DNA of 64,000 nucleotides, from the NCBI RefSeq assembly GCF_004792655.1, contig NZ_SRZC01000004.1, positions 62,001 through 126,000 of the forward strand. The letters are read 5' to 3'. The DNA is from Palleniella muris. Its GTDB lineage: Bacteria; Bacteroidota; Bacteroidia; Bacteroidales; Bacteroidaceae. This document shows, in pieces, positions 1 through 8,637 of the stretch. Both the position numbers and the translations under genes were made by a program. The notes beneath the pieces are model-generated. The model was not told the DNA's origin. It ran no database searches and saw only the letters and a program-made list of their open reading frames with translations. Position 1 is the first letter of the stretch, and every line of letters starts with the position of its first letter.

Positions 1-109
1 GAACGTCGTTGGCGTCATCATGGTTTAGGACCATACGACGAATTTGCCAATACAGTTTTTCACCGTATTGGCCAACTATCTGCTCGAATTCTTTTCTTGA
101 TTGTTCCAT
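1..109 (-). CDS. RNA polymerase ECF-type sigma factor, N-terminal part (cut by window edge)
   Basis: Reading the minus strand from an ATG at 109 gives 36 codons before the window ends, so only the N-terminus is visible. The peptide starts MEQSRKEFEQ and continues with KLYWQIRRMVLNHDDANDV. That is the start of sigma-70 region 2 as found in extracytoplasmic-function sigma factors, with the acidic DDANDV segment that precedes the core-binding helix. Such proteins direct RNA polymerase to a small regulon; the target cannot be told from this fragment. The short secreted protein at 194-496 lies 84 bases upstream on the same strand and may be co-transcribed. No anti-sigma gene is visible because the gene runs out of the window. 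The family call is firm; the start is the only ATG giving a complete region 2. Confidence 0.82.
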   Translation of the reverse strand, partial: MEQSRKEFEQIVGQYGEKLYWQIRRMVLNHDDANDV

Positions 110-193
110 CTGTCAAGGTGAAACTTCTCGCCACAAGCAGGGATACACATTTCGGTTCCCTGCCGGAAATGCAAAACAAAAGTTTTTTGCGGT

Positions 194-496
194 TTATTTT
201 ATGGAGATTTTTCTGACTGTCTTTCCTACCTTTATTATATAGCAACCTTTAGGGAGGTTGAGATCATAGTGGCGGTCATGTCCGTCGACAACAAAACTTT
301 TCACGCGTACACCTGCCACATTATACACATACAGCATCTGTCCGTTGGCATTGGCAACATGAATAGTTGACTCGTTCGTTACGGAGACAACCGGTTGCTG
401 TTCCTGCTCGATGATTTCCACATTAGCCATTGCGCACTCAGGCACAACGACAGACATGGTTAAAGCGAAGAGAATGGAGTATATGTATTTCATCAT
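194..496 (-). CDS. Small exported protein resembling an isolated T9SS-type C-terminal domain
   Basis: This 100-residue protein has a signal peptide of about 24 residues ending near CAMA. A short linker is followed by about 60 residues of beta-rich sequence (IHVANANGQMLYVYNVAG, then LNLPKGCYIIKVG) ending in a basic KISIK tail. The pattern matches the C-terminal sorting domain of type IX secretion cargo in Bacteroidota, where it normally ends a much larger protein. Here almost nothing precedes it, so it is either a stand-alone small exported protein or the remnant of a longer one. The start is either the ATG at 496 or the adjacent one at 493. A TATTTTTG box lies at 520-527 on the same strand. 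It precedes the ECF sigma gene. Function unknown. Confidence 0.65.
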   Translation of the reverse strand: MMKYIYSILFALTMSVVVPECAMANVEIIEQEQQPVVSVTNESTIHVANANGQMLYVYNVAGVRVKSFVVDGHDRHYDLNLPKGCYIIKVGKTVRKISIK

Positions 497-519
497 AAGC
501 TGCTTGTTTTAATGTCATG

Positions 520-527
520 CAAAAATA
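520..527 (-). promoter_or_regulatory. Bacteroidota -7 box (TATTTTTG) upstream of the small exported protein
   Basis: TATTTTTG on the minus strand matches the TAnnTTTG -7 consensus of the Bacteroidota primary sigma factor, 24 bases upstream of the ATG at 496. No clear TTTG -33 element was found at the right distance, so this is only a candidate. Confidence 0.35.
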
Positions 528-748
528 ATAATAAATCCCAAGAAGAGCAAGATTTTGTCATTTTATTCCTGTTGTGTTGTGTTTTTTTAACATAGCGCCG
601 CGCGGTGAGTGCCTGTTCAGCGGAAGCGAAGCACCGCAAGATGGTGCATTTTTGTGTGCAATGTATGCTGTGCTGTATGTTGTGTAACGAAAGCTTAATG
701 ACAGTGCTACTGTCCAGCCGACAGAGTGGATTCTTGGGGAAAATGAAT

Positions 749-821
749 GGTAACGAATCGCATTGCAAATCGTTATGGTTTGCCATACAAAACGTTACCA
801 TTCGTATTGTGATTCGTTACT
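749..821. repeat. Phased four-unit GGTNACC array, copy 1
   Basis: Four 7-bp units, GGTAACG (749), CGTTATG (771), CGTTACC (793) and CGTTACT (815), have centres at 752, 774, 796 and 818, exactly 22 bp apart. The units are half-conserved pseudo-palindromes in mixed orientation with unrelated 15-bp spacers. The same arrangement occurs at three other intergenic sites in this window. The array lies in a 686-bp gene-free stretch (497-1182) that otherwise holds only the candidate -7 boxes at 520 and 991. It is about 170 bp upstream of the latter. Confidence 0.75.
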
Positions 822-990
822 ATTCGTTTCGCTGACTTTCCTTGTCTGTGGCTTAGCGGTTTGGAGGCAAAAAATAAAATCACAACATAAAACGGGTATC
901 TGCCGAACTTTACGTCTCACAAAATAGTTGTTTTTTTATAAAATATTGGGATTTTTTGCAAAATAATATCTGCTGTAAAGAAAATTTATA

Positions 991-998
991 TAACTTTG
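991..998 (+). promoter_or_regulatory. Candidate -7 box (TAACTTTG) for the SusCD locus
   Basis: TAACTTTG matches TAnnTTTG and is followed by a roughly 180-base leader before the first start codon at 1183. The nearest upstream TTTG (955-958) is 32 bases away, further than the usual 19-21, so the -33 element is weak or unconventional. It is the best promoter candidate for the decaying SusC/SusD locus. Confidence 0.45.
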
Positions 999-1182
999 TG
1001 ACCAGTGAACATAGCGGATACGGTTTGCAATTCTTTGTATATTCGCACTATAAAGTCGAACAATTATTGCTGATCTCCAAATTCTCAGGCGGCTAACCTC
1101 GCCTAACTCATATCAGACTAACGAACAGAATTAATTAACAGATTAACCAATCAATTAACTAACCAATTTCAAAACAATTACT

Positions 1183-2112
1183 ATGTTCAAATTGAATTTC
1201 TTCAAAGAAAAACATGGCTTGTTGTCTGCATTTTTAGTGGGGTAATTTGCCTGTCCCTCTGCGCCTGCGCTGACTGCTACGAATCGCCAAGTGGTTTCGA
1301 TGTAGGGGTGAGCAACGCACAGTTGGAAAACCCTAACGCAGACAGTATTTCTTTTATCGTTGATGCCTCTGTCACCAGCGCCACCATCAAATGGCCGTTG
1401 GTGAACGGTGCTGTGGGCTATGTGGTGACGGGTGAAGGACCTGCCCTCTGCCATCGTGTACGACAATGAGACGAAATGCGCATGGTGGTATCTCACAATA
1501 ACCAACTGCATTATCCAACAGAACAACAAGGCAGGCAAACCTTTTATTAATTTTGAGAAGGCAGGTGTGGCAATCAAGCATATCTCGTTCTCGAACAGCA
1601 CTTTCTACAATATCGTCGATGCCGGCTCGTATTGGATACGTTACAGCAACCGCACGAGCAACCAGACCGTCAGAGTTTGGGGCGACAAGGACGCTACATT
1701 CAAGACAGCCACCACTGATGTGGTGAACTGTACCTTCAGCAAACAGTTCTCAAAGGGTAAGATGGCCAACAACAACCATGGGGACAACAATATATTGACT
1801 TTCTCACGCAATATATTTTATGATTGCGCAATGGTGAGCAAATGGATTTGCTCTGATCAGGGAAATCCGACAAAATATTTCAGTTTTAATTTCTGGCACG
1901 CCATAACAAGTCTGGACAAGAAGGATCCGACACAGAAGGACAAGGACGGAAACCAGTTCGCGCTTGACCTTAATACAGACCGGGTGTTTGAAGGGAATAT
2001 CCTCCAAAGCCTTGACTTGTCGCAGCCTAACGGTGGCGTGAATTTCAGGCCTGTAGACATAATGGTACGAAGCAATATGGCCGGTGACATGCGGTGGTTG
2101 TCGGATAAATAA
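1183..2112 (+). pseudogene. SusCD-associated DUF4957/DUF5123-type secreted protein, frameshifted remnant
   Basis: The ATG at 1183 opens MFKLNFFKEKHGLLSAF and then hits TAA within about 20 codons. A shifted frame continues the signal peptide and lipobox-like segment (CLSLCACADCYESPSGFDVG) into a fibronectin-III-like stretch (SATIKWPLVNGAVGYVV). That frame ends in turn near 1450. A third frame, open from 1432, carries 226 codons of beta-helix-like sequence (SFSNSTFYNIVDAG, NCTFSKQFSKG, NILTFSRNIFYDC) to the stop at 2112. So at least two frame disruptions, and probably an internal deletion, separate the parts. Intact relatives are surface lipoproteins encoded beside susC/susD that help bind glycans, often pectic. 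This copy cannot make one continuous exported product. It stands just upstream of a damaged SusC. Confidence 0.7.
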
Positions 2113-2160
2113 GCCACCGAGACTGAGAATATATTGTAAAACATAATCAATTAGAGAAAA

Positions 2161-4872
2161 ATGAAAAAACGGCATATAATATTGTCGCTTTGCCTGTGCT
2201 TGTTCCCTATGGCGCAGTGCCAGCAGGCAAAGGCGCAACAGACAACACATCAGCAAGGAACCACTGTCACTGTCACGGGAACTGTGCTTGATGAGGCAGG
2301 CGAAAGCATTATAGGAGCAACTGTCCATGTTGTAGGCAATCCGAAAATAAATACAGTCACAGACTTTGAGGGAAAGTTTAAATTGAACGTTGCGGCCAAG
2401 AGTAAAATAAGGATATCCTACCTTGGTTGCACGCCTGTGACTCTGTCAAAGTTTGAGCCCAACATGAAGATAACCATGAAGGAGGATGAGAACCTGCTGG
2501 ATGCGGTTGTGGTTGTTGGATACGGCGCGCTGAAGCAGAAGAATGTGACAGGCTCAATAGAGGTGATTAATCCGGAGGAGCTTCACGACCTTAATGTGTC
2601 GAGCCTGTCGGAGGCTCTTGTGGGCCTGTCTCCGTCAATCCATGTCAGTATGCCCGGCACAGGACGCCCGGGTGAGCAGGCAAGCGTCACCATCCGTCAG
2701 GCACGTGATGCCGTTGCCCTTGTCCCTACGGGCACTGACGCCGGCGGACAGCCTATCGGCGGTGACAACAATGCTGCTCCGCTGTATGTCATCGACGAGT
2801 TTGTCAGCACAGAGGATGATTTCAACAACCTTGACATTGACGAGGTTGAGAGCATAGCCATTCTGAAGGATGCTTCGGCGGCTGTTTATGGGGCTTATGG
2901 TGCCTATGGTGTGATTCTTGTCAAGACAAAGCGCGGGCAGATAGGCACACCTAAGATTTCCTACACAGGACAGTTCGGTTTTCAGGATGCCGTGCGCCAT
3001 GCCGACATGCTCAACGGACAGCAATACGGCTATATCTACAATGCTGCCCGCCGTGCAAAGGCGGTGCAGGACAATTCGTCTGTCGACATGTTGCAGGATT
3101 ATTTCCAGGCTGACGAGCTTGCGGCGATGCGCAATACAAACTACAATCTGCTTGACGAGTACTGGAAATCAGCGCTTACGCAGAAGCATGGCATAAACGT
3201 GAGTGGCGGTAACGAAAAAGTGACATATTTTGGCGGTGTCACGTACCAGACACAAGATGGAAATATCGGCAAATTGGATTATGACCGCTGGAACTACCGT
3301 GCCGGACTCAATGCGAAGGTGGCAAAGTTTTTCACAGCCAACCTTTCGGTGTCCGGTGATGCGCTGTCAAAGAACACTCATCTTGGAAAGAGTGAGGAGG
3401 ATTATGAATACATGATGAAGAATCCTTCGTATGTGCCTGATGAAATAAACGGATATCCTATTTATCATTCGGGAATGAAAAATAATCCTGCCTATGAGAA
3501 CTTCTATAACTATAAGAGTCTTAACCGCAGTCGCAATAATCGTGAGCAGAGGGATAACAGTATGACTATCCAAGCTTCTCTGGAGCACGATTTCAGCTGG
3601 TTTAAGCCGTTGAAGGGACTGCGCGCCAAGTTGACATATTCGAAAAATGTGAACAACTCGAAGCGCAACGACATCAAAATGGAGAACGTTGTGTATAGGA
3701 TGATAAATCGCGGAGGTTCGGGAAAACACTTGTATATTACTGACCCAGCGGCAATTATTGACAACGACCCATTGGTGGATTACGACGAGGTGACGCTCGA
3801 AAGATTCCCGTATGTGGCATTTGAGAATTTCCAGAAGCGAACGCTCAACGAAGGCTCAAAATCATATCTAAGCCGTACGATGTCAACCAGCAACAGCTAT
3901 CAGCTTAACTTCATGCTCATGTACATGAGGGATTTTGGGAAGCACCATGTCAGCGGCACATTTTCGATAGAGCGTGGCGAAAGTGAGAGCGAGGATGTTG
4001 AGGCTAAGGGCACACATCCGCTGTCATTTACTGATGGACAGTCGAATTCCCTTTCCGATGATTCTGAAAAGGCTGTGCAATGGGGACGTCAGGAGGGTGG
4101 CAGCCTTGCATATATTGGTCGTATCAACTATGCTTATGCGGACAAATATCTTTTCGAGTTCCTTATCCGCTCGCAGGCAAGTACAAAGTTCTCTCCAAAG
4201 AATTACTGGGGAGCGTTCCCGAGTGTTTCTGCAGGATGGGTAATGTCCGAGGAGCCTTGGTTCAACAAGGAGAAACTGAAAATTGACTATCTTAAGTTCA
4301 GAGCCTCGTTAGGTATTATGGGACGCGACAATGTTGAAGCATGGCGGTGGCTGCAGCTCTATTCGTACAATGAGTATGGCAGTGCGATATTCGGAACCAA
4401 TCCGTCACTCATCGCAAGCCGTTCCTTCCAACTTCCTGAGAAGTCGGGCACGAATCCTGACCTGCATTGGGACAAGAACATAAAGACAAACTTTGGTGTG
4501 GATATGCGTTTCCTTGACAACCGTCTGTCGCTTACTTTTGATGCATATTATGACTGGGCTCGTGAAATGTTTGATTATCCGAGTGCTACGGTGCTCCCTG
4601 GTACAGTGGGAATCTATGCGGCACCGGAGAATTTCGGACGTATGGACATGTGGGGTGCAGAAATTCAGATTGGCTGGAGGCAACGCTTCAACAAAGACTT
4701 GGTCATGAACTTCAAATTAGGAACGGGGTATGATGACAACAAGGTGCTTGAGACCAGTTGGGCAAAAGATCCATACTTTACCGACAAGGTATATGGCCAG
4801 CGTGTTGACCGTAGACTGTGGGGACTGTCCTGCATTGGCATGTTCCGCACTTATCAGCAGATAGAAGAATAA
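2161..4872 (+). CDS. SusC-family TonB-linked outer-membrane transporter, C-terminally truncated
   Basis: The 903-codon frame has a signal peptide (about 1-26) and a carboxypeptidase-regulatory-like domain (about 35-115, with VTGTVLDEAGESIIGATV). A TonB plug follows, opening with VVVVGYGALKQKNVTGSI and containing LYVIDEF and ILKDASAAVYGAYGAYGVI. Then comes most of a beta-barrel. SusC proteins move oligosaccharides across the outer membrane with a SusD lid. The last residues WGLSCIGMFRTYQQIEE sit in a conserved motif that, from knowledge of the family, is normally followed by roughly 100-200 further barrel residues. Here stop codons follow at once, and only 16 bases separate the stop from the susD start. 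I infer a deletion fused the barrel to the intergenic spacer. Without the terminal strands the protein is unlikely to insert into the membrane. Confidence 0.85.
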   Translation: MKKRHIILSLCLCLFPMAQCQQAKAQQTTHQQGTTVTVTGTVLDEAGESIIGATVHVVGNPKINTVTDFEGKFKLNVAAKSKIRISYLGCTPVTLSKFEPNMKITMKEDENLLDAVVVVGYGALKQKNVTGSIEVINPEELHDLNVSSLSEALVGLSPSIHVSMPGTGRPGEQASVTIRQARDAVALVPTGTDAGGQPIGGDNNAAPLYVIDEFVSTEDDFNNLDIDEVESIAILKDASAAVYGAYGAYGVILVKTKRGQIGTPKISYTGQFGFQDAVRHADMLNGQQYGYIYNAARRAKAVQDNSSVDMLQDYFQADELAAMRNTNYNLLDEYWKSALTQKHGINVSGGNEKVTYFGGVTYQTQDGNIGKLDYDRWNYRAGLNAKVAKFFTANLSVSGDALSKNTHLGKSEEDYEYMMKNPSYVPDEINGYPIYHSGMKNNPAYENFYNYKSLNRSRNNREQRDNSMTIQASLEHDFSWFKPLKGLRAKLTYSKNVNNSKRNDIKMENVVYRMINRGGSGKHLYITDPAAIIDNDPLVDYDEVTLERFPYVAFENFQKRTLNEGSKSYLSRTMSTSNSYQLNFMLMYMRDFGKHHVSGTFSIERGESESEDVEAKGTHPLSFTDGQSNSLSDDSEKAVQWGRQEGGSLAYIGRINYAYADKYLFEFLIRSQASTKFSPKNYWGAFPSVSAGWVMSEEPWFNKEKLKIDYLKFRASLGIMGRDNVEAWRWLQLYSYNEYGSAIFGTNPSLIASRSFQLPEKSGTNPDLHWDKNIKTNFGVDMRFLDNRLSLTFDAYYDWAREMFDYPSATVLPGTVGIYAAPENFGRMDMWGAEIQIGWRQRFNKDLVMNFKLGTGYDDNKVLETSWAKDPYFTDKVYGQRVDRRLWGLSCIGMFRTYQQIEE

Positions 4873-4888
4873 TAATATAATAAAAGGT

Positions 4889-7150
4889 ATGCGCTCCTTG
4901 CTGATAGTGGGATGCGCAATAAGCCTAAGTGCATGCAGTGATGATTTCCTGGCTGAGAAGCAACCTTATGGCAATTTTGGTCCGGATCTCGTGTATGGAG
5001 ACTGAGCGTCAGTGAAATTACGTTTGAACTACATTTATCAGAAATCGTTGCCATACGCAAAAGGAGCGAACAATACTACAGATAACTTCTATCCTGATCT
5101 TTGGCCTGTAGGAATGAAGGATGCCTTGTCGGGTAATACTGATGAATTCACTGGATATGGCGAATACAATGACCCGTCAAAAACATGGGACAATACCACT
5201 GTGCATAAATATTTCTTTTACGGAATCAATGAGAGTCCATGGAAGAAAATACGCGAATGTAATGACGTGATACAACGTTGCAACGAAAGTGCCACACTTA
5301 CACAACAGCAGAAAGAGTGGTGTGAGGGACAGGCGCGCTTCTTTCGCGCATCGCGCTATTTCAGGCTGTTCAAGCGCTACGGTGGCGTGCCAATCGTGAA
5401 GGAGTTGCAAAGCACTGTTGACGGTGACCGAGACAAACTTGCCGTACCACGCAATTCCACCGAGGATACATACAAGTTCATTATCGATGACTTGGTTACA
5501 GCCGGCAACTATTTGCCTGCACGTTGGGAAGAGGAAGCCAATGATTGGGGGCGTATTACAGCAGGAGCTTGTTATGCCTTGGCAGGATATGTGGCTAATT
5601 ATTATGCCAGCCCGGTGTTTAACCGTAAGAACGAGACTGAACGTTGGGAAGAGGCATACCGGTTGAACCTTAAGGCTGTAGAGATGCTCCAAAACGGCAA
5701 TTTTGGATTGGCATACGAAGAAGATCCCGGTGTGAATGCGTCAAACTGGGCAAAGATTTGGTGCACTATCACTGGCTCCACTGCCGGAGGAGGACTTTCT
5801 GAAGATGTGTTTATAGCAAATTGCAATAATACAGCGGATAGTGAGGGAAACAATCGATTCAATGCGTGGGAACAGAGTATACGCCCTGCAAATGCAAATG
5901 GTGGTGGTGGAATTACACCTTCGGCTGAGATGGTTGACCTGTTTCCTATGGCAGACGGCAAACGTCCGAAAGAGGCAGGTGAGTATGTCTACGACAAGAC
6001 TGCATTCTTCTTGAATCGTGATCCGCGTTTCTATCGTACATTCGCATTCCCCGGTGTAGAGTGGAGATATACAGGAAATTTATCGCAAGAGAAACTTGAC
6101 CAATGCCCTTATCTTGACGGAAATACATACAAGCTCATGAATTTTGCATGGTACAGCAGCATTGATGAGGTCAACGACAGTCAACGTGCAGGATACTTTT
6201 CAGATAAGTTGGGCAATTCGGGGCGTACTGTATATGTGCGCAAGAAGTCGCAGGATTCCGGACTTGGTGAAAATGCTCTCTATGTATTTGAGGAGGATGG
6301 CGGATTCAAGCGAAATGCACAGTCTGTGGTTGTCATATGCTATGCGGAGGTATTGCTCAACCTTGCCGAGGCTGCCTGTGGAGCTGGGCATGGTCAAGAT
6401 GCGTTTGATGCTTTGCTGAAAGTGCGCCAGAGAGTTTATGGCAAGAATGCCGGTGATTGCGGACTTGACCGTTCTATTATTGGTGATAAGGCCAGAATGT
6501 TTGAAGCTATTCTATATGAGCGCCAGATTGAGTTGGCATACGAGGGCAAGCGCTTTGATGACTGTCATCGTTGGATGTTGTTTGACGGAGGAGTGACACA
6601 GGGAGAGATTCAGGCTGATTGGGTTCCTTCAGGATGGGGTGGCAACACATGTGCCTATTTGGGTGTGACACCGCTCAATGAGGTGGTGCGCCATCAACTG
6701 GAGCTGCATTTCGACCCTACAATATTTACAGGCGAAAAGACTAACGACTTGGATCCGTTTGAAACTCTTGGCATCAAACGCCCTACGGCTCTCACGCTGC
6801 GGGAGAACATGACTGCAAAGATTGATGAGCAGACCGGTGAAATGGTATATGCCGATGCACGGGTTGGTGAGCTTGCAAAATTCTATGGCGCATATTTGGT
6901 GCGCAAAGATATTGAAACTATGGTGAGCACTGCGGAAATGGGAATAAACCCTATATGGGACAATATAATGTATCTTATGGGACTTGCTGCAAGTGATCAG
7001 GAAAACAATCCTGGAGTAGTGCAGACAGTTGGATGGCAGAGCCGCTTTGGAGGTATGGGAATTTTCGATCCGCTGAGCAAGTCTCCGAAGGTTGGTATTG
7101 AAGATGAGGAAAACACCTCTTCCGAATCATCAGAGGTGCTGAAAAAATAA
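4889..7150 (+). pseudogene. SusD/RagB-family surface lipoprotein gene with an in-frame TGA
   Basis: An ATG at 4889 encodes a lipoprotein signal peptide (MRSLLIVGCAISLSAC, lipobox LSAC) and the SusD N-terminal motif DDFLAEKQPYGNF. The codon at 5003-5005 is TGA. The same frame then runs without further interruption to 7150, reading LRLNYIYQKSLPYAKG, FFRASRYFRLFKRYGGVPIV and the C-terminal SusD segment with FEAILYERQIELAYEGKRF. SusD proteins are TPR-like glycan-binding lids of SusC. The single stop could have arisen by one substitution, for example from TGG or CGA. Restart at the GTG at 5012 would lack the signal peptide. Together with the truncated SusC this points to a recently inactivated locus; readthrough or a sequencing error remain possible. 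Confidence 0.8.
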
Positions 7151-7167
7151 TCAAAATGTTTCGTTGA

Positions 7168-7214
7168 AAGTGAAAGGGTGTGTCTGGATCGATTCATAGC
7201 ACACCCTTTCACTT
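7168..7214. terminator. Hairpin terminator between susD and the convergent yggS-type gene
   Basis: AAGTGAAAGGGTGTG (7168-7182) pairs perfectly with CACACCCTTTCACTT (7200-7214) across a 17-base loop. It is placed between convergent genes, with T-rich sequence after it on plus, and probably acts in both directions. Confidence 0.8.
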
Positions 7215-7252
7215 ATTTTGAATTATTGTGTGTATGTTTCCACAAAAAAATG

Positions 7253-7918
7253 TCAGTATTGCCGCTCACCGAAAATATACGTTCCAATGCGCACCATGGT
7301 GGAACGGCACTGCATGGCAATCTTGAAATCCGAGGACATTCCCCATGAACGCTCGCTGAAATTCTCATCATCGGCGAAATAATCGTTCTTGACTTCGTCA
7401 AAGAACTCTGCTGCTGTGTTGAACTCGGCTCGTATCTGTGCTTCGTCATTGGTGTTGGAAGCCATCATCATCAGTCCGCAGATTTGCACATGCTCCATGC
7501 TGCGCCATTCGCCGTCGGCAAGGAACTGTCGGCAGTCCTCTATGGAGAATCCGTATTTTGATGCTTCCTGCGCGATGTGGAGCTCAAGCAGGACCTTTAT
7601 CACGCGGTTGTTCTTGGCAGCCTGCTTCTCAATCTCTCTCAGCAGTTTGGCAGAGTCGCATGCCTCCACCATGTCGATGTACGGCGCAATATACTTGACC
7701 TTATTGGTCTGAAGATGTCCTATAAAGTGCCACTCGATGTCTTTCGGCAGTATTTCATGTTTCCGTCTGATTTCCTGTTCGTGGCTTTCGCCGAACACAC
7801 GCTGTCCCTCCTCGTAGCAGGCAAGTATCGCCTCTGCGGGGTGGTATTTGCTTACAGCTACAAGCCGGCAGCCCGGTGTGAGGCTGTCAAGGACGTTATG
7901 CAATCTATCCTTTATCAT
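7253..7918 (-). CDS. YggS/PLPBP-family pyridoxal-phosphate homeostasis protein
   Basis: The product binds pyridoxal 5'-phosphate and buffers the cell's PLP and amino/keto-acid pools; it is not known to be a catalytic enzyme. The sequence has the family hallmarks: VAVSK with the PLP-binding lysine at residue 24, VFGESHEQE, WHFIGHLQTNK, and the C-terminal SMVRIGTYIFGER-like end (here STMVRIGTYIFGERQY). From the ATG at 7918 it is 221 residues, normal for the family. The frame is open to 7984, but that would add an unrelated N-terminus and start 5 bases from the preceding stop. It lies directly downstream of the DUF4494 gene and very probably shares its promoter. Confidence 0.92.
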   Translation of the reverse strand: MIKDRLHNVLDSLTPGCRLVAVSKYHPAEAILACYEEGQRVFGESHEQEIRRKHEILPKDIEWHFIGHLQTNKVKYIAPYIDMVEACDSAKLLREIEKQAAKNNRVIKVLLELHIAQEASKYGFSIEDCRQFLADGEWRSMEHVQICGLMMMASNTNDEAQIRAEFNTAAEFFDEVKNDYFADDENFSERSWGMSSDFKIAMQCRSTMVRIGTYIFGERQY

Positions 7919-7989
7919 CAGAACTTGTTGGAAATTATGAACTGTCGGTTGTCCCACGATGATTCCAGCGTGAGACAACCGCATTATGT

Positions 7990-8478
7990 TTATTGTTCGT
8001 ACTCAGGTTTGTCGTCCACTTCCTGCTTTTTTGCAGCGTTGTGCTCGAAGATGTCCATGATAGAAGTGTCCTGAATGGCTGCGAAGATGTAGTCAATGGC
8101 TGTTCCTCCCATTACATCCTCAACATATTTCACAGCCTGCTGAAGTGTGTGAGCCTGTACAAGGTAAGTCACAGGAGAAAGCTTCTCTTTCTGTGTCTTC
8201 TCATCGATAGTGATGAACTTCAGCTTTACCTTGAAGAATTTGTCGTCAGTGTCTGCGTCAGAGAACATGATTTCTCCGTATCCTGCCTGTGATATGCCTG
8301 TCACTTTGAAATCTCCGCTGATGTAGCTTGACATTTCTTCTATGATAGATGCTTCTGCCTCTGTAAATGAAAGTGCGTCAACGACATAGAGTTCTGTCAC
8401 CATCTTCTGCTGGCCGTTCTCCATCATCTTCTCGTAACGTATCTTGGTTTCAAACCAGTTCGCTGTTCTTGATCTCAT
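7990..8478 (-). CDS. DUF4494 domain-containing protein
   Basis: This 162-residue cytoplasmic protein matches the Bacteroidota family DUF4494: NWFETKIRYEK at the start, TELYVVDALSFTEAE, and a C-terminal charged tail. Function is not known. The family is typically encoded beside the YggS-type PLP protein, as here, which may indicate a shared physiological context. No signal peptide or membrane segment is visible. A well-formed promoter (8553-8583) lies 75 bases upstream, making this the first gene of a two-gene unit. Family assignment is confident; any role beyond that would be guesswork. Confidence 0.85.
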   Translation of the reverse strand: MRSRTANWFETKIRYEKMMENGQQKMVTELYVVDALSFTEAEASIIEEMSSYISGDFKVTGISQAGYGEIMFSDADTDDKFFKVKLKFITIDEKTQKEKLSPVTYLVQAHTLQQAVKYVEDVMGGTAIDYIFAAIQDTSIMDIFEHNAAKKQEVDDKPEYEQ

Positions 8479-8552
8479 TTTCTTGTCTTTTTATAATGTA
8501 TGTATTCGTTTATATATGTTTTGAGAGCTTATGCTCTTTTGCATAGTTTCTG

Positions 8553-8583
8553 CAAAATTACGCATAAGCCCTCAAAATACAAA
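8553..8583 (-). promoter_or_regulatory. Promoter of the DUF4494-yggS unit
   Basis: On minus, TTTG (8583-8580), a 19-base spacer and TAATTTTG (8560-8553) match the Bacteroidota TTTG-N19-21-TAnnTTTG promoter exactly. The inferred transcription start near 8546 leaves a leader of about 70 bases. Confidence 0.75.
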
Positions 8584-8637
8584 GGTTTCCGTATGATTTT
8601 TTCAATTATTTAGCAGAGCGCAGTCTGCTTCCAAAGC

